A stretch of DNA of 64,000 bases from Empedobacter sedimenti (GTDB taxonomy: Bacteria; Bacteroidota; Bacteroidia; Flavobacteriales; Weeksellaceae): the NCBI RefSeq assembly GCF_030005555.1, contig NZ_JASCQG010000009.1, forward strand, positions 97,971 through 161,970, in the 5' to 3' direction. Of this stretch, positions 23,462-32,417 are shown piece after piece. The notes beneath the pieces were generated by a model, which saw nothing but the letters and a program-made list of their open reading frames with translations, made no database searches and was not told the origin of the DNA. Each line of letters starts with the position of its first letter. Positions within the stretch are counted from its first letter, which is position 1. The position numbers and the translations under genes were made by a program.

Positions 23462-24304
23462 ATGGGAGAGAAAGTTAAAATCGCGAAAGAAAAATTCATC
23501 TTAAAAAAGAAAGAATTTGTAACACCACATCTTATACGCGTTTACTTGGAGAATGATGACGTTTCTTTTTTTGAAGACACAACGCTTGGCGGAACGTGTA
23601 AGTTGTTGTTTCCTCCACTGGGAATCCGTGATATTCATTATGCAGAGTATGATGAAAAGAATAAAAAATGGATTTCGCCCTCAGAAAAATTCAAACCAGT
23701 TTCTCGTACTTATACATTACGTAATATAGATGTAGAAAATAATCAAGTGGTAATAGATATTGCTAATCATGGATTGAATGGTCCTGGTTCGCGTTGGGCA
23801 AACGAAGCTAAAATTGGAGATAGAATTGGCGTTTCGATGAAATCGAAAAAGAAAGAATTAGCTCCAAAAACAGACTTTATTTTATTAGCTGCGGATCTTA
23901 CAGGTTTACCAGTTATTTCAGCAATTATAGAGTCTTTATCTGCTAAAACAAAAGGAATTGTATGTGTAGAAGTGCCAACGGAAAATGATATTCATACAAT
24001 TGAAACAAAAGCTAATTTAGAGTTTAAATGGATTGTTAATCCTGCTGTAGGAAATGGAACAGCGTTGCATACTTTAGTAAAGAAACAAGATTTTCCGAAA
24101 CGTAAAGACGGAAAGCGTTTTGCTTATGTTGCGGGAGAATCTAAATCTGTTAAAGAAATAAAATCATTTTTTAAAGATGATTTAGAATGGAAAAAAGACG
24201 AATTTTATTGTACATCGCACTGGAAAGCTGGTAAGGCAGAGAAAAATGCATTAGAAGATTGTCATGATAAAATCGAACAAGAATTATTGATTAAAGTATT
24301 TTAA
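23462..24304 (+). CDS. Siderophore-interacting protein (FAD/NAD(P)H ferric reductase family)
   Basis: 280 aa. The FAD-binding domain has SRTYTLRNID (the RxYT motif) and ANHGLNGPGSRWANEAKIGD, the hallmark HG..GP..WA segment of ViuB-type proteins. The C-terminal NAD(P)H-binding half has LLAADLTGLPVISAIIE and YVAGESKSVKEIKSF. Family members reduce ferric siderophores in the cytoplasm to release iron. No siderophore transporter or TonB receptor is adjacent. Monocistronic with its own terminator; iron control is suggested by the upstream palindromes. Confidence 0.92.
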   Translation: MGEKVKIAKEKFILKKKEFVTPHLIRVYLENDDVSFFEDTTLGGTCKLLFPPLGIRDIHYAEYDEKNKKWISPSEKFKPVSRTYTLRNIDVENNQVVIDIANHGLNGPGSRWANEAKIGDRIGVSMKSKKKELAPKTDFILLAADLTGLPVISAIIESLSAKTKGIVCVEVPTENDIHTIETKANLEFKWIVNPAVGNGTALHTLVKKQDFPKRKDGKRFAYVAGESKSVKEIKSFFKDDLEWKKDEFYCTSHWKAGKAEKNALEDCHDKIEQELLIKVF

Positions 24305-24327
24305 TCAACTATATAGGGGTATATAAC

Positions 24328-24359
24328 AAAAAAGCTTCATCTTTTGGTGAGGCTTTTTT
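24328..24359 (+). terminator. Terminator after the siderophore-interacting protein gene
   Basis: AAAAAAGCTTCATC, loop TTTT, GGTGAGGCTTTTTT; the stem includes G-T pairs and ends in six T. Confidence 0.75.
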
Positions 24360-24391
24360 GCTATCTTTAAATTTCAAACAAAACCATTTAG

Positions 24392-25111
24392 ATGAAATAC
24401 TTATTATTGATGTTACTGCCGATTTCTATTTTTTCTCAAGAAAAGTTTAAGGTTGAATATGAAAGACGATTTTTTATTAATTTGAATGATCCCAATCCTG
24501 AGAGTAAAAAATTAAGAGAAGAAGTTTTTTCTAAGCCTAAATACATCGAACTTTCTGTTGATAAAAATCAATGTTTGTCGAAGGAAGTGGAGAAGATTGA
24601 TAATTCGCAAGGAACTAATTATAAAATGAGAGTTATTGGAGGTTTTAAAGATTTAGAAATTTATACAGATTTTGAGAAAAATACTAAAAAAGTTTTACGA
24701 GAAATGGATTCTAAAATTTATTCGATCGATGATTCGATTACCCAAAATAAGTGGAATTTGACACGAGAAACAAAGAAAATAAATGGTTACGAAGCCAAAA
24801 AAGCAATTTTTATTGACAAAGATTACGAGAATGTTGCTTGGTATTCAACTTCGATAAAATCTAAATGTGGACCAGAGAATTATGACGGATTACCAGGATT
24901 GTTACTTGAACTGAAGAGAACTTCTTTGAAAGATGAAAAACAATATTCTACTTATAAACTTGAGTCGATACAAGTTGATGATAAGTTAAAAATTCAAATT
25001 TCGAATAAAGGAAAACAAGTTTCTAAAGCTGATTTTGAGAAAATTGAAGACGAATATTATAAAAAAATTGAAGAATCAATGAATCAAAAACAAGGTGTTG
25101 ATAAAAACTAA
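24392..25111 (+). CDS. GLPGLI-family secreted protein
   Basis: 239 aa with a short signal peptide (MKYLLLMLLPISIFSQE). The family-defining motif appears as YDGLPGLLLELK near residue 170, preceded by the usual WxLTxETKKINGYEAKKA segment. GLPGLI proteins are Bacteroidota-specific and of unknown function, often encoded near TonB-dependent receptors; none is adjacent here. The box TATCTTTA at 24361-24368 may be its -7 element. Convergent with clpB. Confidence 0.88.
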   Translation: MKYLLLMLLPISIFSQEKFKVEYERRFFINLNDPNPESKKLREEVFSKPKYIELSVDKNQCLSKEVEKIDNSQGTNYKMRVIGGFKDLEIYTDFEKNTKKVLREMDSKIYSIDDSITQNKWNLTRETKKINGYEAKKAIFIDKDYENVAWYSTSIKSKCGPENYDGLPGLLLELKRTSLKDEKQYSTYKLESIQVDDKLKIQISNKGKQVSKADFEKIEDEYYKKIEESMNQKQGVDKN

Positions 25112-25139
25112 AAAATCCGCTCAATTGAGCGGATTTTTT
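25110..25139. terminator. Bidirectional terminator (ATCCGCTC stem) between the GLPGLI gene and clpB
   Basis: A fully palindromic 30-base hairpin: six A, TCCGCTCAATTGAGCGGA, six T. One of four near-identical convergent terminators in this window. Confidence 0.9.
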
Positions 25140-25164
25140 ACACATGAATAAAATCGTAATTTAT

Positions 25165-27777
25165 TTATTGATTAGTTCTGAAAACTAATTTATTATCTCC
25201 AGGTTTTTCTTCGAAATAATCGATTAAAACCGCATCATTATCATTTATTGTTCCTTTCAAAATTTCTTTCGAAAGTTCATTTAACACATCTTGCTGAATA
25301 ACTCGTTTCAATGGTCGTGCTCCAAATTGTGGATCGTAACCTTTTCTTGCCAAGTAATCGACAGCTTCTGGCGTAATATCTAATGTAATATCACGTTGTG
25401 CTAATTTCTTCGCAACTCCGCTTAAATAGATATTTACAATTCCAGAGATTTGATTTTCGCTCAACGGACGGAACAAAATAATTTCATCAATACGATTCAA
25501 AAATTCTGGTCTAAAGTTTTGTTTCAATTCTTCAAAAACCACATCTTTTGTTTCGTTGTAAATTTGCGGAACATTGTTTTCATTAATATTTGCAAATTTT
25601 TCTAAAATCGTATGCGAACCAAAATTCGATGTCATAATGATAATCGTATTTTTAAAGTTAACCATACGCCCTTTGTTGTCTGTCAAACGCCCGTCATCCA
25701 AAACTTGTAACAAAATATTGAAAACATCTGGATGAGCTTTTTCAATTTCGTCCAACAAAATAACTGAATAAGGACGACGACGAACCGCTTCTGTTAACTG
25801 ACCTCCTTCGTCGTAACCAACGTAACCCGGAGGTGCTCCAACCAAGCGAGAAACCGCATGACGCTCTTGATATTCGGACATGTCGATACGAGTCATTGCA
25901 TTTTCATCATCGAATAAGAATTCAGCCAAAGCTTTAGCTAACTCAGTTTTCCCAACACCAGTCGAACCTAAGAATAAGAACGAACCAATTGGTTTTCCTT
26001 CGTCACTAAGACCTGCGCGAGAACGACGAATTGCATCAGAAACAGCTGTAATTGCTTCTTCTTGTCCAAGGACACGTTTGTGTAATTCACTTTCTAAATT
26101 CAATAATTTTTCGCGGTCCGATTGCATCATTTTCTGAGCTGGAACTCCAGTCCATTTTGATACAACTTCTGCAATATCATCAGCATCAACAAACTCTTTA
26201 ACGAGTTTATTTTGTTTATTTTCTTCAAGATTATGTTCAGCTTCTTCTAAATTATTTTTTGCATTAACTAAATCTTCAAACTCTAATTTGGAAGCTTTTG
26301 CATAATCATAATCACGTTTCGCACGCTCAATTTCGAATTTGATATTTTCGATAGATTTTCTTAAATCTTGAACTTCATCGGCACGATTTCTTTCCGCTTC
26401 CCATTTCGAATTCAATTGATTTCTTTCATCTTGAAGATTAGATAATTCTTCTTTCAAAAGGTTCAATTTTTTCTCATCATTTTCACGTTTTATCGCTTCA
26501 ATTTCGATTTCTAACTGAATAATTCTACGATCTAATTTATCTAAATCTTCAGGTTTCGAATTCATTTCCATTCTCAACTTAGAAGCTGCTTCGTCCATCA
26601 AATCGATGGCTTTATCTGGTAAAAAACGATCTGTAATATAACGTGTTGATAATTTTACAGCCGCAATAATTGCTTCGTCTTTAATTCCAATTTTATGATG
26701 TTGCTCGTATTTATCTTTGATTCCACGCAAAATAGAAATAGCCGATTCTTCATCTGGTTCTTCTACCATTACTTTCTGGAAACGACGCTCTAAAGCTTTA
26801 TCTTTTTCGAAATATTTTTGATATTCATTTAAAGTAGTAGCACCAATTGAACGTAATTCGCCACGAGCCAAAGCAGGTTTCAGGATATTTGCTGCATCCA
26901 TAGCGCCTTCTCCGCCACCGCCAGCACCAACAAGCGTGTGAATCTCATCGATGAACAAAATTATTTCTCCATTAGAAGCAGTTACCTCTTTTACAACGGC
27001 TTTCAAACGCTCTTCGAATTCACCTTTGTATTTTGCACCCGCAACCAAAGCTCCCATATCCAATGAAAAAATTTGTTTATTCAAAAGATTTTCTGGAACA
27101 TCTCCATTGATGATTCGATGTGCTAAACCTTCTGCTATAGCGGTTTTACCAACACCTGGTTCACCAATAAGGATTGGGTTATTTTTTGTACGACGTGATA
27201 GAATTTGTAAAACACGACGAATTTCTTCGTCACGTCCAATTACAGGATCTAATTTTCCTTCTTTTGCTAAATCTGTTAAGTTTTTAGCGTATTTGTTTAA
27301 TGAATTATATGTTCCTTCTGCGTTTTCAGAAGTTACTCTTTCTCCGTTTCTCAATTCTGTTACTAATTTTTTTGTGTTATCGAATGTTACACCTCTATTT
27401 TTTAATAATTGACTTACAGACGAAACATCTTTGATTATTGCTAATAATAAATGCTCTAAGGTGATAAAATCATCGTTCATCTCTTTCGCAATTTGTTGTG
27501 CAGATTGCAAAATTTGGTTAGACGAATTAGAAAAATGATTTCCTTGTTGACCTTCAATTTTTGGATATTTATTGATTTCTAAATCCAACTCAGGTTTCAA
27601 CATATCCATTTTTACACCTTGTTTTTCTAAAATTAATGATAACACGTTTTCATCAACATCGATCATTCCTCCTAAAATATGAGCTGGCTCTATCGCTTGA
27701 TTTTTATACGCAACTGCGATTTGTTGTGCTGCTTGAATCGCTTCGCGACCCTTTATAGTAAATTGATTAAAATCCAT
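25165..27777 (-). CDS. clpB: ATP-dependent disaggregase ClpB
   Basis: 870 aa. Clp_N repeats cover about 1-145. AAA+ domain 1 has Walker A GEPGVGKTA and Walker B ILFIDEIHTLVGAGG. A long coiled-coil middle domain (about 405-520) is the ClpB hallmark that separates it from ClpA/ClpC. AAA+ domain 2 has GSTGVGKTE and ends with the FGARPLKRVIQ segment. It works with DnaK to dissolve protein aggregates after heat stress. Monocistronic. I see no clear heat-shock operator upstream. Confidence 0.97.
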   Translation of the reverse strand: MDFNQFTIKGREAIQAAQQIAVAYKNQAIEPAHILGGMIDVDENVLSLILEKQGVKMDMLKPELDLEINKYPKIEGQQGNHFSNSSNQILQSAQQIAKEMNDDFITLEHLLLAIIKDVSSVSQLLKNRGVTFDNTKKLVTELRNGERVTSENAEGTYNSLNKYAKNLTDLAKEGKLDPVIGRDEEIRRVLQILSRRTKNNPILIGEPGVGKTAIAEGLAHRIINGDVPENLLNKQIFSLDMGALVAGAKYKGEFEERLKAVVKEVTASNGEIILFIDEIHTLVGAGGGGEGAMDAANILKPALARGELRSIGATTLNEYQKYFEKDKALERRFQKVMVEEPDEESAISILRGIKDKYEQHHKIGIKDEAIIAAVKLSTRYITDRFLPDKAIDLMDEAASKLRMEMNSKPEDLDKLDRRIIQLEIEIEAIKRENDEKKLNLLKEELSNLQDERNQLNSKWEAERNRADEVQDLRKSIENIKFEIERAKRDYDYAKASKLEFEDLVNAKNNLEEAEHNLEENKQNKLVKEFVDADDIAEVVSKWTGVPAQKMMQSDREKLLNLESELHKRVLGQEEAITAVSDAIRRSRAGLSDEGKPIGSFLFLGSTGVGKTELAKALAEFLFDDENAMTRIDMSEYQERHAVSRLVGAPPGYVGYDEGGQLTEAVRRRPYSVILLDEIEKAHPDVFNILLQVLDDGRLTDNKGRMVNFKNTIIIMTSNFGSHTILEKFANINENNVPQIYNETKDVVFEELKQNFRPEFLNRIDEIILFRPLSENQISGIVNIYLSGVAKKLAQRDITLDITPEAVDYLARKGYDPQFGARPLKRVIQQDVLNELSKEILKGTINDNDAVLIDYFEEKPGDNKLVFRTNQ

Positions 27778-27873
27778 AGTTTAATAGTTTGTTTTGTTGT
27801 TGCTACAAGTTAATCAAAAAAAATTCCAAACTAAGATTAAGAAATTATTACTGACTTTTTGACCTATTTGCAT

Positions 27874-27906
27874 AAAAAAAGGAGACATTTTGACAACATC
27901 TCCTTT
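27874..27906 (-). terminator. Terminator after cysE-cysK
   Basis: On the minus strand AAAGGAGA, a 13-base loop, TCTCCTTT and a T tract (A tract 27874-27880 on plus). It ends the cysteine operon before the clpB promoter region. Confidence 0.75.
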
Positions 27907-27926
27907 CGTTTAAAAATTTTAAGTAT

Positions 27927-28835
27927 TTAAAACAATCCTTCTACTGATAAATAGCGTTCGCCAGTATCGTAGTTAACAGTTAGTATTTTTGCATTTTTGT
28001 CTACTTCATTTAATGTTTTAGCAACTGCAGCTAATGATGCACCTGTCGAAATTCCGACAAATAAACCTTCTACTTTAGCTACTTTTTTTGCAAATTCAAA
28101 TGCTTCTTCTTTTGTAATTTGAATAGAAGAATCAACGATTGAAGTGTCTAAATTAGTTGGGATAAATCCTGCTCCAATTCCTTGAATCGCGTGAGGACCA
28201 GGATTTCCTCCAGAAATTACGGGAGAATCAGTTGGTTCTACAGCGATAACTTTTGTTGAAGAATTAACTTCTTTTAATGCTTTTCCAATTCCAGAAAGAT
28301 GTCCACCTGTTCCAACTCCTGTGATTAAATAGTCAACTCCTTGAGGAAAATCTGTAAGAATTTCTTTTGCAGTTGTATTGTAATGAACTGTTGGATTCGA
28401 ATTGTTCTCAAATTGTTGCGGAACCCAAGCGCCTTTTATTGTTTCGGCTAATTCTTGTGCTTTTGCAATGGCACCTTTCATACCCAATTCTTTTGGCGTC
28501 AAAACAAATTCAGCTCCATAAGCTTCCATTATTTTTCGACGTTCAATTGACATCGATTCTGGCATTGTGATAATCATTTTGTAACCTTTTACAGCGGCAA
28601 CAAATGATAAACCAATTCCAGTATTTCCCGAAGTAGGTTCTATAATTGTTCCTCCAGGTTTTAGAATTCCAGCTTTTTCAGCATCTTCAATCATTGCCAA
28701 AGCAATTCGATCTTTAATTGATCCGCCTGGATTTTGTTTTTCTACTTTAATATAAACGTTGTGATCAGGAAATAATTTATTCAGTTTAATAATTGGTGTA
28801 TTTCCTATAGTTTCTAATACATTATTGTAAATCAT
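27927..28835 (-). CDS. cysK: Cysteine synthase (O-acetylserine sulfhydrylase)
   Basis: 302 aa, fold-type II PLP enzyme. The PLP lysine is in [16 protein letters not shown]. The phosphate-binding [13 protein letters not shown] and the [13 protein letters not shown] loop are intact, with STGASLAAV near the end. It makes cysteine from O-acetylserine and sulfide. Twelve bases downstream of the serine acetyltransferase gene, so the two steps are co-transcribed. CysK is preferred over CysM from length and motif match, not proven. Confidence 0.93.
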   Translation of the reverse strand: MIYNNVLETIGNTPIIKLNKLFPDHNVYIKVEKQNPGGSIKDRIALAMIEDAEKAGILKPGGTIIEPTSGNTGIGLSFVAAVKGYKMIITMPESMSIERRKIMEAYGAEFVLTPKELGMKGAIAKAQELAETIKGAWVPQQFENNSNPTVHYNTTAKEILTDFPQGVDYLITGVGTGGHLSGIGKALKEVNSSTKVIAVEPTDSPVISGGNPGPHAIQGIGAGFIPTNLDTSIVDSSIQITKEEAFEFAKKVAKVEGLFVGISTGASLAAVAKTLNEVDKNAKILTVNYDTGERYLSVEGLF

Positions 28836-28847
28836 TATTTTAAGGTT

Positions 28848-29621
28848 TTAGATGATATAATCTTGATGTTGTTCTTTTTTTTGTTTTTTAATTTGTGGCT
28901 GATTCTCTTGATAAACAATAGAATTATCCTCAATACTTTCTGTAATCCAAACATTTCCGCCAATTACAGAATTCTCTCCAATAACTGTTGTTCCTCCTAA
29001 AATAGTTGCGCCAGCATAAATGGTGACATTGTTTTTGATCGTTGGATGTCTTTTTTTATCAGCCAAATTTTTTGAGACATAAAATGCACCCAATGTAACG
29101 CCTTGATAAATTTTGACATTATCACCAATAACAGTTGTTTCTCCAATTACAATTCCTGTACCATGATCTATATAAAAATTTTTACCAATTGTTGCTCCAG
29201 GATGTATGTCAATTCCTGTTTTAGAATGCGAATATTCAGAGAAGAAACGCGGAAGAATAGGAGTGTTTAATTTATAAAGAATGTTTGCTAAACGATGAAT
29301 TGCAATTGCAAAAAAACCTGGATAAGCCAAAATAATTTCGATTTCTGATTTCGAAGCAGGATCATTTGAATAGAATACAAAAATTAATTCCTCTAACTCC
29401 TGTCTAAGTTTTGCAAATTGATCAAAAAAGTAAAGACTTATTTGGTTCGATTTTTCCTCAGGAACAATTTTTAATAAAATAGAATTAAATTGATTAAGTA
29501 AATCCTCTTTCTTGTAAGAAGGATTTGGTTGTTGAAAAATCTCATCATAAATAATGGATTCAATCAACGGTTCTAATTCTTGTTTTTTAAAAGGTAAACT
29601 ATAACGTGTTAGTTGGATCAT
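28848..29621 (-). CDS. cysE: Serine O-acetyltransferase
   Basis: 257 aa. The C-terminal half is a left-handed beta-helix of hexapeptide repeats with the family signature [43 protein letters not shown] and catalytic His residues in DHGTG and KRHPTI. The N-terminal helical domain (about 1-125) matches the EpsC-like long form of Bacteroidota. It acetylates serine for cysteine synthesis and is the first gene of the cysE-cysK operon. CysE is usually feedback-inhibited by cysteine; transcriptional control may involve the inverted repeat upstream. Confidence 0.93.
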   Translation of the reverse strand: MIQLTRYSLPFKKQELEPLIESIIYDEIFQQPNPSYKKEDLLNQFNSILLKIVPEEKSNQISLYFFDQFAKLRQELEELIFVFYSNDPASKSEIEIILAYPGFFAIAIHRLANILYKLNTPILPRFFSEYSHSKTGIDIHPGATIGKNFYIDHGTGIVIGETTVIGDNVKIYQGVTLGAFYVSKNLADKKRHPTIKNNVTIYAGATILGGTTVIGENSVIGGNVWITESIEDNSIVYQENQPQIKKQKKEQHQDYII

Positions 29622-29954
29622 TTTGTATATCTATAAACTCTATAAAAATAGTAGACAAATATAAAAATTATTTTAATCTTGTCTACCTTTTTTCAATTAA
29701 TTTTGAGTATTTCTTAATTATAGATTCAATTAATTTGTCTGTCGAGGAGTAATGTAGTACACTAAAATGACTTTTTAAAATAAAAATCATGTAATTTTAT
29801 TTAAAACAGAGTTTTGAAAAATTGTATTGATAATTAATGTGTTAAATTGATATTTATAAGAAAAAATGATTATTTTTATAAAAAATAAAGCATAGTGTTT
29901 TGTTTACACTAAAAAAGATTTATTTTAGTGAAATAATTTTTAAAGGATAAAAAT
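29622..29954. other. Intergenic region between divergent cysE and the DUF2147 gene
   Basis: About 330 bp, very AT-rich, without a credible gene. It holds the cysE -7 box and flanking inverted repeat (29651-29686), and two overlapping hairpins (29894-29930) upstream of the DUF2147 gene. Nothing else is seen. Confidence 0.6.
29651..29686 (-). promoter_or_regulatory. cysE promoter with flanking inverted repeat
   Basis: GTAGACAA (29651-29658) and TTGTCTAC (29679-29686) are perfect inverted copies 20 bp apart. The minus-strand -7 box TATATTTG (rc of 29656-29663) overlaps one arm, and the other arm falls near the -33 region, so a bound repressor or activator would cover the promoter. Confidence 0.45.
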
Positions 29955-30380
29955 ATGAAAAAATCAATTTTATTCGGATTATTCTTTATGTTGACATCTT
30001 TAATGTATGCGCAATCACCAGTTGGGACATGGAAAACAATTGATGACGAAACGAAACAGGCGAAGTCTTACGTAGAGATTTTCGAGAAAGATGGAAAACT
30101 TTATGGTAAAGTCACAAAGATTTTAACAAAAGGAAAAGAAAATGCTAAATGTACAGATTGTTCAGGAGCATTAAAAAATAAACCAATTTTAGGAATGCAA
30201 ATTCTTTCTGCGATGAAAAAAGATGGAAAAGAATGGAACGGAGGAAAAATCTTAGATCCTAATTCTGGAAAGGAATACAAAGCAAAAATGTCTCTTAACG
30301 GAAATGATAAATTAGACGTAAGAGGTTTTATCGGGATTTCTCTTGTAGGAAGAACGCAGACTTGGCAACGAGTTAAATAA
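29955..30380 (+). CDS. DUF2147-family secreted protein
   Basis: 141 aa with a signal peptide (about 1-20, SLMYAQ). The mature part is a small beta-rich domain: SPVGTWKTIDDETKQAKSYV, CTDCSGALKNKPILGMQIL, GGKILDPNSGKEYKAKM and a final LDVRGFIGISLVGRTQTW. This is the usual order of DUF2147, a widespread periplasmic lipocalin-like family of unknown role. Two Cys in CTDC may form a disulfide. Monocistronic with a good terminator. Confidence 0.88.
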   Translation: MKKSILFGLFFMLTSLMYAQSPVGTWKTIDDETKQAKSYVEIFEKDGKLYGKVTKILTKGKENAKCTDCSGALKNKPILGMQILSAMKKDGKEWNGGKILDPNSGKEYKAKMSLNGNDKLDVRGFIGISLVGRTQTWQRVK

Positions 30381-30441
30381 AAATCAAAACAAAAACGAAA
30401 AGGTTACTCTGAGTAATCAAACCCACAAAAATTTACTCTAT

Positions 30442-30479
30442 AATGACTATTTCTAAAAAGAATAGTCATTATTTTTTTT
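30442..30479 (+). terminator. Terminator after the DUF2147 gene
   Basis: AATGACTATT, 9-base loop, AATAGTCATT, then A and eight T. A -7 box TAAATTTG (30483-30490) for the next gene follows directly. Confidence 0.85.
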
Positions 30480-30530
30480 GCTTAAATTTGTAGCTTCAAA
30501 ACAAAAGTTTTGATTTTCTAAAATAAATTA

Positions 30531-32363
30531 ATGAGTTTAACTAAAAGAGCGTTTGCATACGCCAAACCATATAGAAGTTCGTTTGTAACAGCGATTATAT
30601 TCAATTTACTTTATGCACTTTTCAACGTAATTGCGTTGGCATTTATGATGCCTATTTTGGGTGTTTTGTTTGGAGAAAAAACGTCTGGAATAATTGCTAA
30701 ACCAGTTTACTCGGGAAATTTAGGTGATTTGAAGCAGTTTTTTTCTGATTATTCTGCCTATTATATGAATGAGGTTTCTCAAACTGAAGGTCCAGTTTAT
30801 GTATTAGCCATTTCGTGTGTTGTATTTATTGTAGCTTTTTTATTTCGAAATATTTTCAGCTTTTTATCCGAAACTTGTTTAGTTGATTTACGTTCGGGGG
30901 TTACACGCGATTTGCGAGTAGATATTCACAACAAAATTATCGATTTGCCAGTTGCTTATTTTACCGAAAAACGAAAAGGAGATATGATTAATCGTATTTC
31001 AAGTGATGTGAATGAAGTGGAATCTAACATTTTAAATTCGATTGTAGAAATTGTTCGTTCGCCAATTATGATTATTGTTTTTGTAGTTGTTTTATTTACA
31101 GTAAGTTATCAATTGACGATTTTTGCTATTTTGGTTTTTCCAATTATGGGAACAATTATTTCGTTGATTGGTAAAAGCTTGAAAAAAGCTGCAGAACATG
31201 CGCAAGATGAACTATCAAATATTATTACATATGTTGATGAAACCTTGACTTCGCTTAAGATTATTAAAATTTTCAATGCAGAAGATCAAGTAAAAGGTCG
31301 ATTTGATTCGTCAATTAATCGTTATCGAAAATATCTTCAAAAAGTAATGAAAAAACGAGCGTTGGCATCGCCAACAAGTGAGTTTTTAGGAGCGATAACA
31401 ATTGGTCTAATTGTATTTTTTGGAGGAAAATTATCTTTGGAAGGAAATGGATTAACGGGTTCACAGTTTATCTTTTATATCGCAACATTTTATACATTAT
31501 TAGATCCTATCAAGCGTTTTTCTAAGGCTTTATCAGATGTGCAAAAAGGAGAAGTTTCTGCAAAAAGAATTTTTGATGTTTTGGATGCAGATGTTTCCAT
31601 TAAAGATGTTCCAAATGCAAAAGGAATTGAAGCTTTTGAAGATAAAATTGAGTTCAAAAATGTAACGTTTGCTTATGGAGAGCATGATGTGATTACTGAT
31701 TTTAATTTAACGATTAATAAAGGAGAAACAGTTGCTTTAGTTGGTCAATCAGGTTCAGGTAAATCGACTTTAGCCAATTTAATTACGCGTTTTTGGGATG
31801 TGAAATCTGGTCAAATTTTAATTGATGGAATAGATATTAAACATATAAAATTACATGATTATCGCTTGTTATTTGGTTTGGTAACGCAAGATTCTATTTT
31901 ATTTAATGATACAATTTTCAACAATATTTCATTGGGAGATAAAGCTCCAAATCTACAAAAAGTAGAACATGCGGCGCAAATTGCAAATGCTGAAGAGTTT
32001 ATTGTAAAAATGCCGGAGAAATACGAGGAATCAGTAGGTGAGGGCGGTAGCAAGCTTTCTGGTGGACAAAAACAACGTGTAAGTATTGCGCGTGCCGTTT
32101 ATAAAAACCCACCGATTATGGTGTTGGACGAGGCGACTTCTGCTTTGGATACAAAATCTGAAAAACTGGTTCAAGTTGCTCTAAATAATATGATGCAAAA
32201 CAGAACTTCTTTGGTTATTGCGCACCGTTTATCAACGATTCAGAGTGCAGATAAAATTGTGGTAATGGAAGCTGGAAAAATTATTGAAGAAGGAAATCAT
32301 CATTTGCTTATCGAGAAAAAAGGTGTTTACGCGAATTTGGTAAACATGCAAAATTTTGAATAA
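30531..32363 (+). CDS. ABC transporter with fused permease and ATPase (MsbA-like)
   Basis: 610 aa half-transporter. The N-terminal type-IV exporter domain (about 1-335) has six membrane helices. The ATPase domain has Walker A VGQSGSGKST (near 405), signature KLSGGQKQRV, Walker B IMVLDEATSALD and the H-loop LVIAHRLSTI. Homologues act as homodimers flipping lipid A or other lipids; MsbA is the best guess, drug export an alternative. Monocistronic. Convergent with aroA. Confidence 0.88.
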   Translation: MSLTKRAFAYAKPYRSSFVTAIIFNLLYALFNVIALAFMMPILGVLFGEKTSGIIAKPVYSGNLGDLKQFFSDYSAYYMNEVSQTEGPVYVLAISCVVFIVAFLFRNIFSFLSETCLVDLRSGVTRDLRVDIHNKIIDLPVAYFTEKRKGDMINRISSDVNEVESNILNSIVEIVRSPIMIIVFVVVLFTVSYQLTIFAILVFPIMGTIISLIGKSLKKAAEHAQDELSNIITYVDETLTSLKIIKIFNAEDQVKGRFDSSINRYRKYLQKVMKKRALASPTSEFLGAITIGLIVFFGGKLSLEGNGLTGSQFIFYIATFYTLLDPIKRFSKALSDVQKGEVSAKRIFDVLDADVSIKDVPNAKGIEAFEDKIEFKNVTFAYGEHDVITDFNLTINKGETVALVGQSGSGKSTLANLITRFWDVKSGQILIDGIDIKHIKLHDYRLLFGLVTQDSILFNDTIFNNISLGDKAPNLQKVEHAAQIANAEEFIVKMPEKYEESVGEGGSKLSGGQKQRVSIARAVYKNPPIMVLDEATSALDTKSEKLVQVALNNMMQNRTSLVIAHRLSTIQSADKIVVMEAGKIIEEGNHHLLIEKKGVYANLVNMQNFE

Positions 32364-32381
32364 AATTATCTTTATAACATA

Positions 32382-32410
32382 AAAAAATCCGCTTAAAAAG
32401 CGGATTTTTT
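32382..32410. terminator. Bidirectional terminator (ATCCGCTT stem) between the ABC exporter and aroA
   Basis: Perfect 13-bp stem AAAAAATCCGCTT / AAGCGGATTTTTT around AAA. Second member of the ATCCGCT terminator set. Confidence 0.9.
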
Positions 32411-32417
32411 GTTTATA

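Noticed and set aside
26951..27412. 153-codon open frame on the plus strand antisense to clpB
   Set aside because: It mirrors clpB codons, has no promoter or family motif, and clpB is certain on the other strand.
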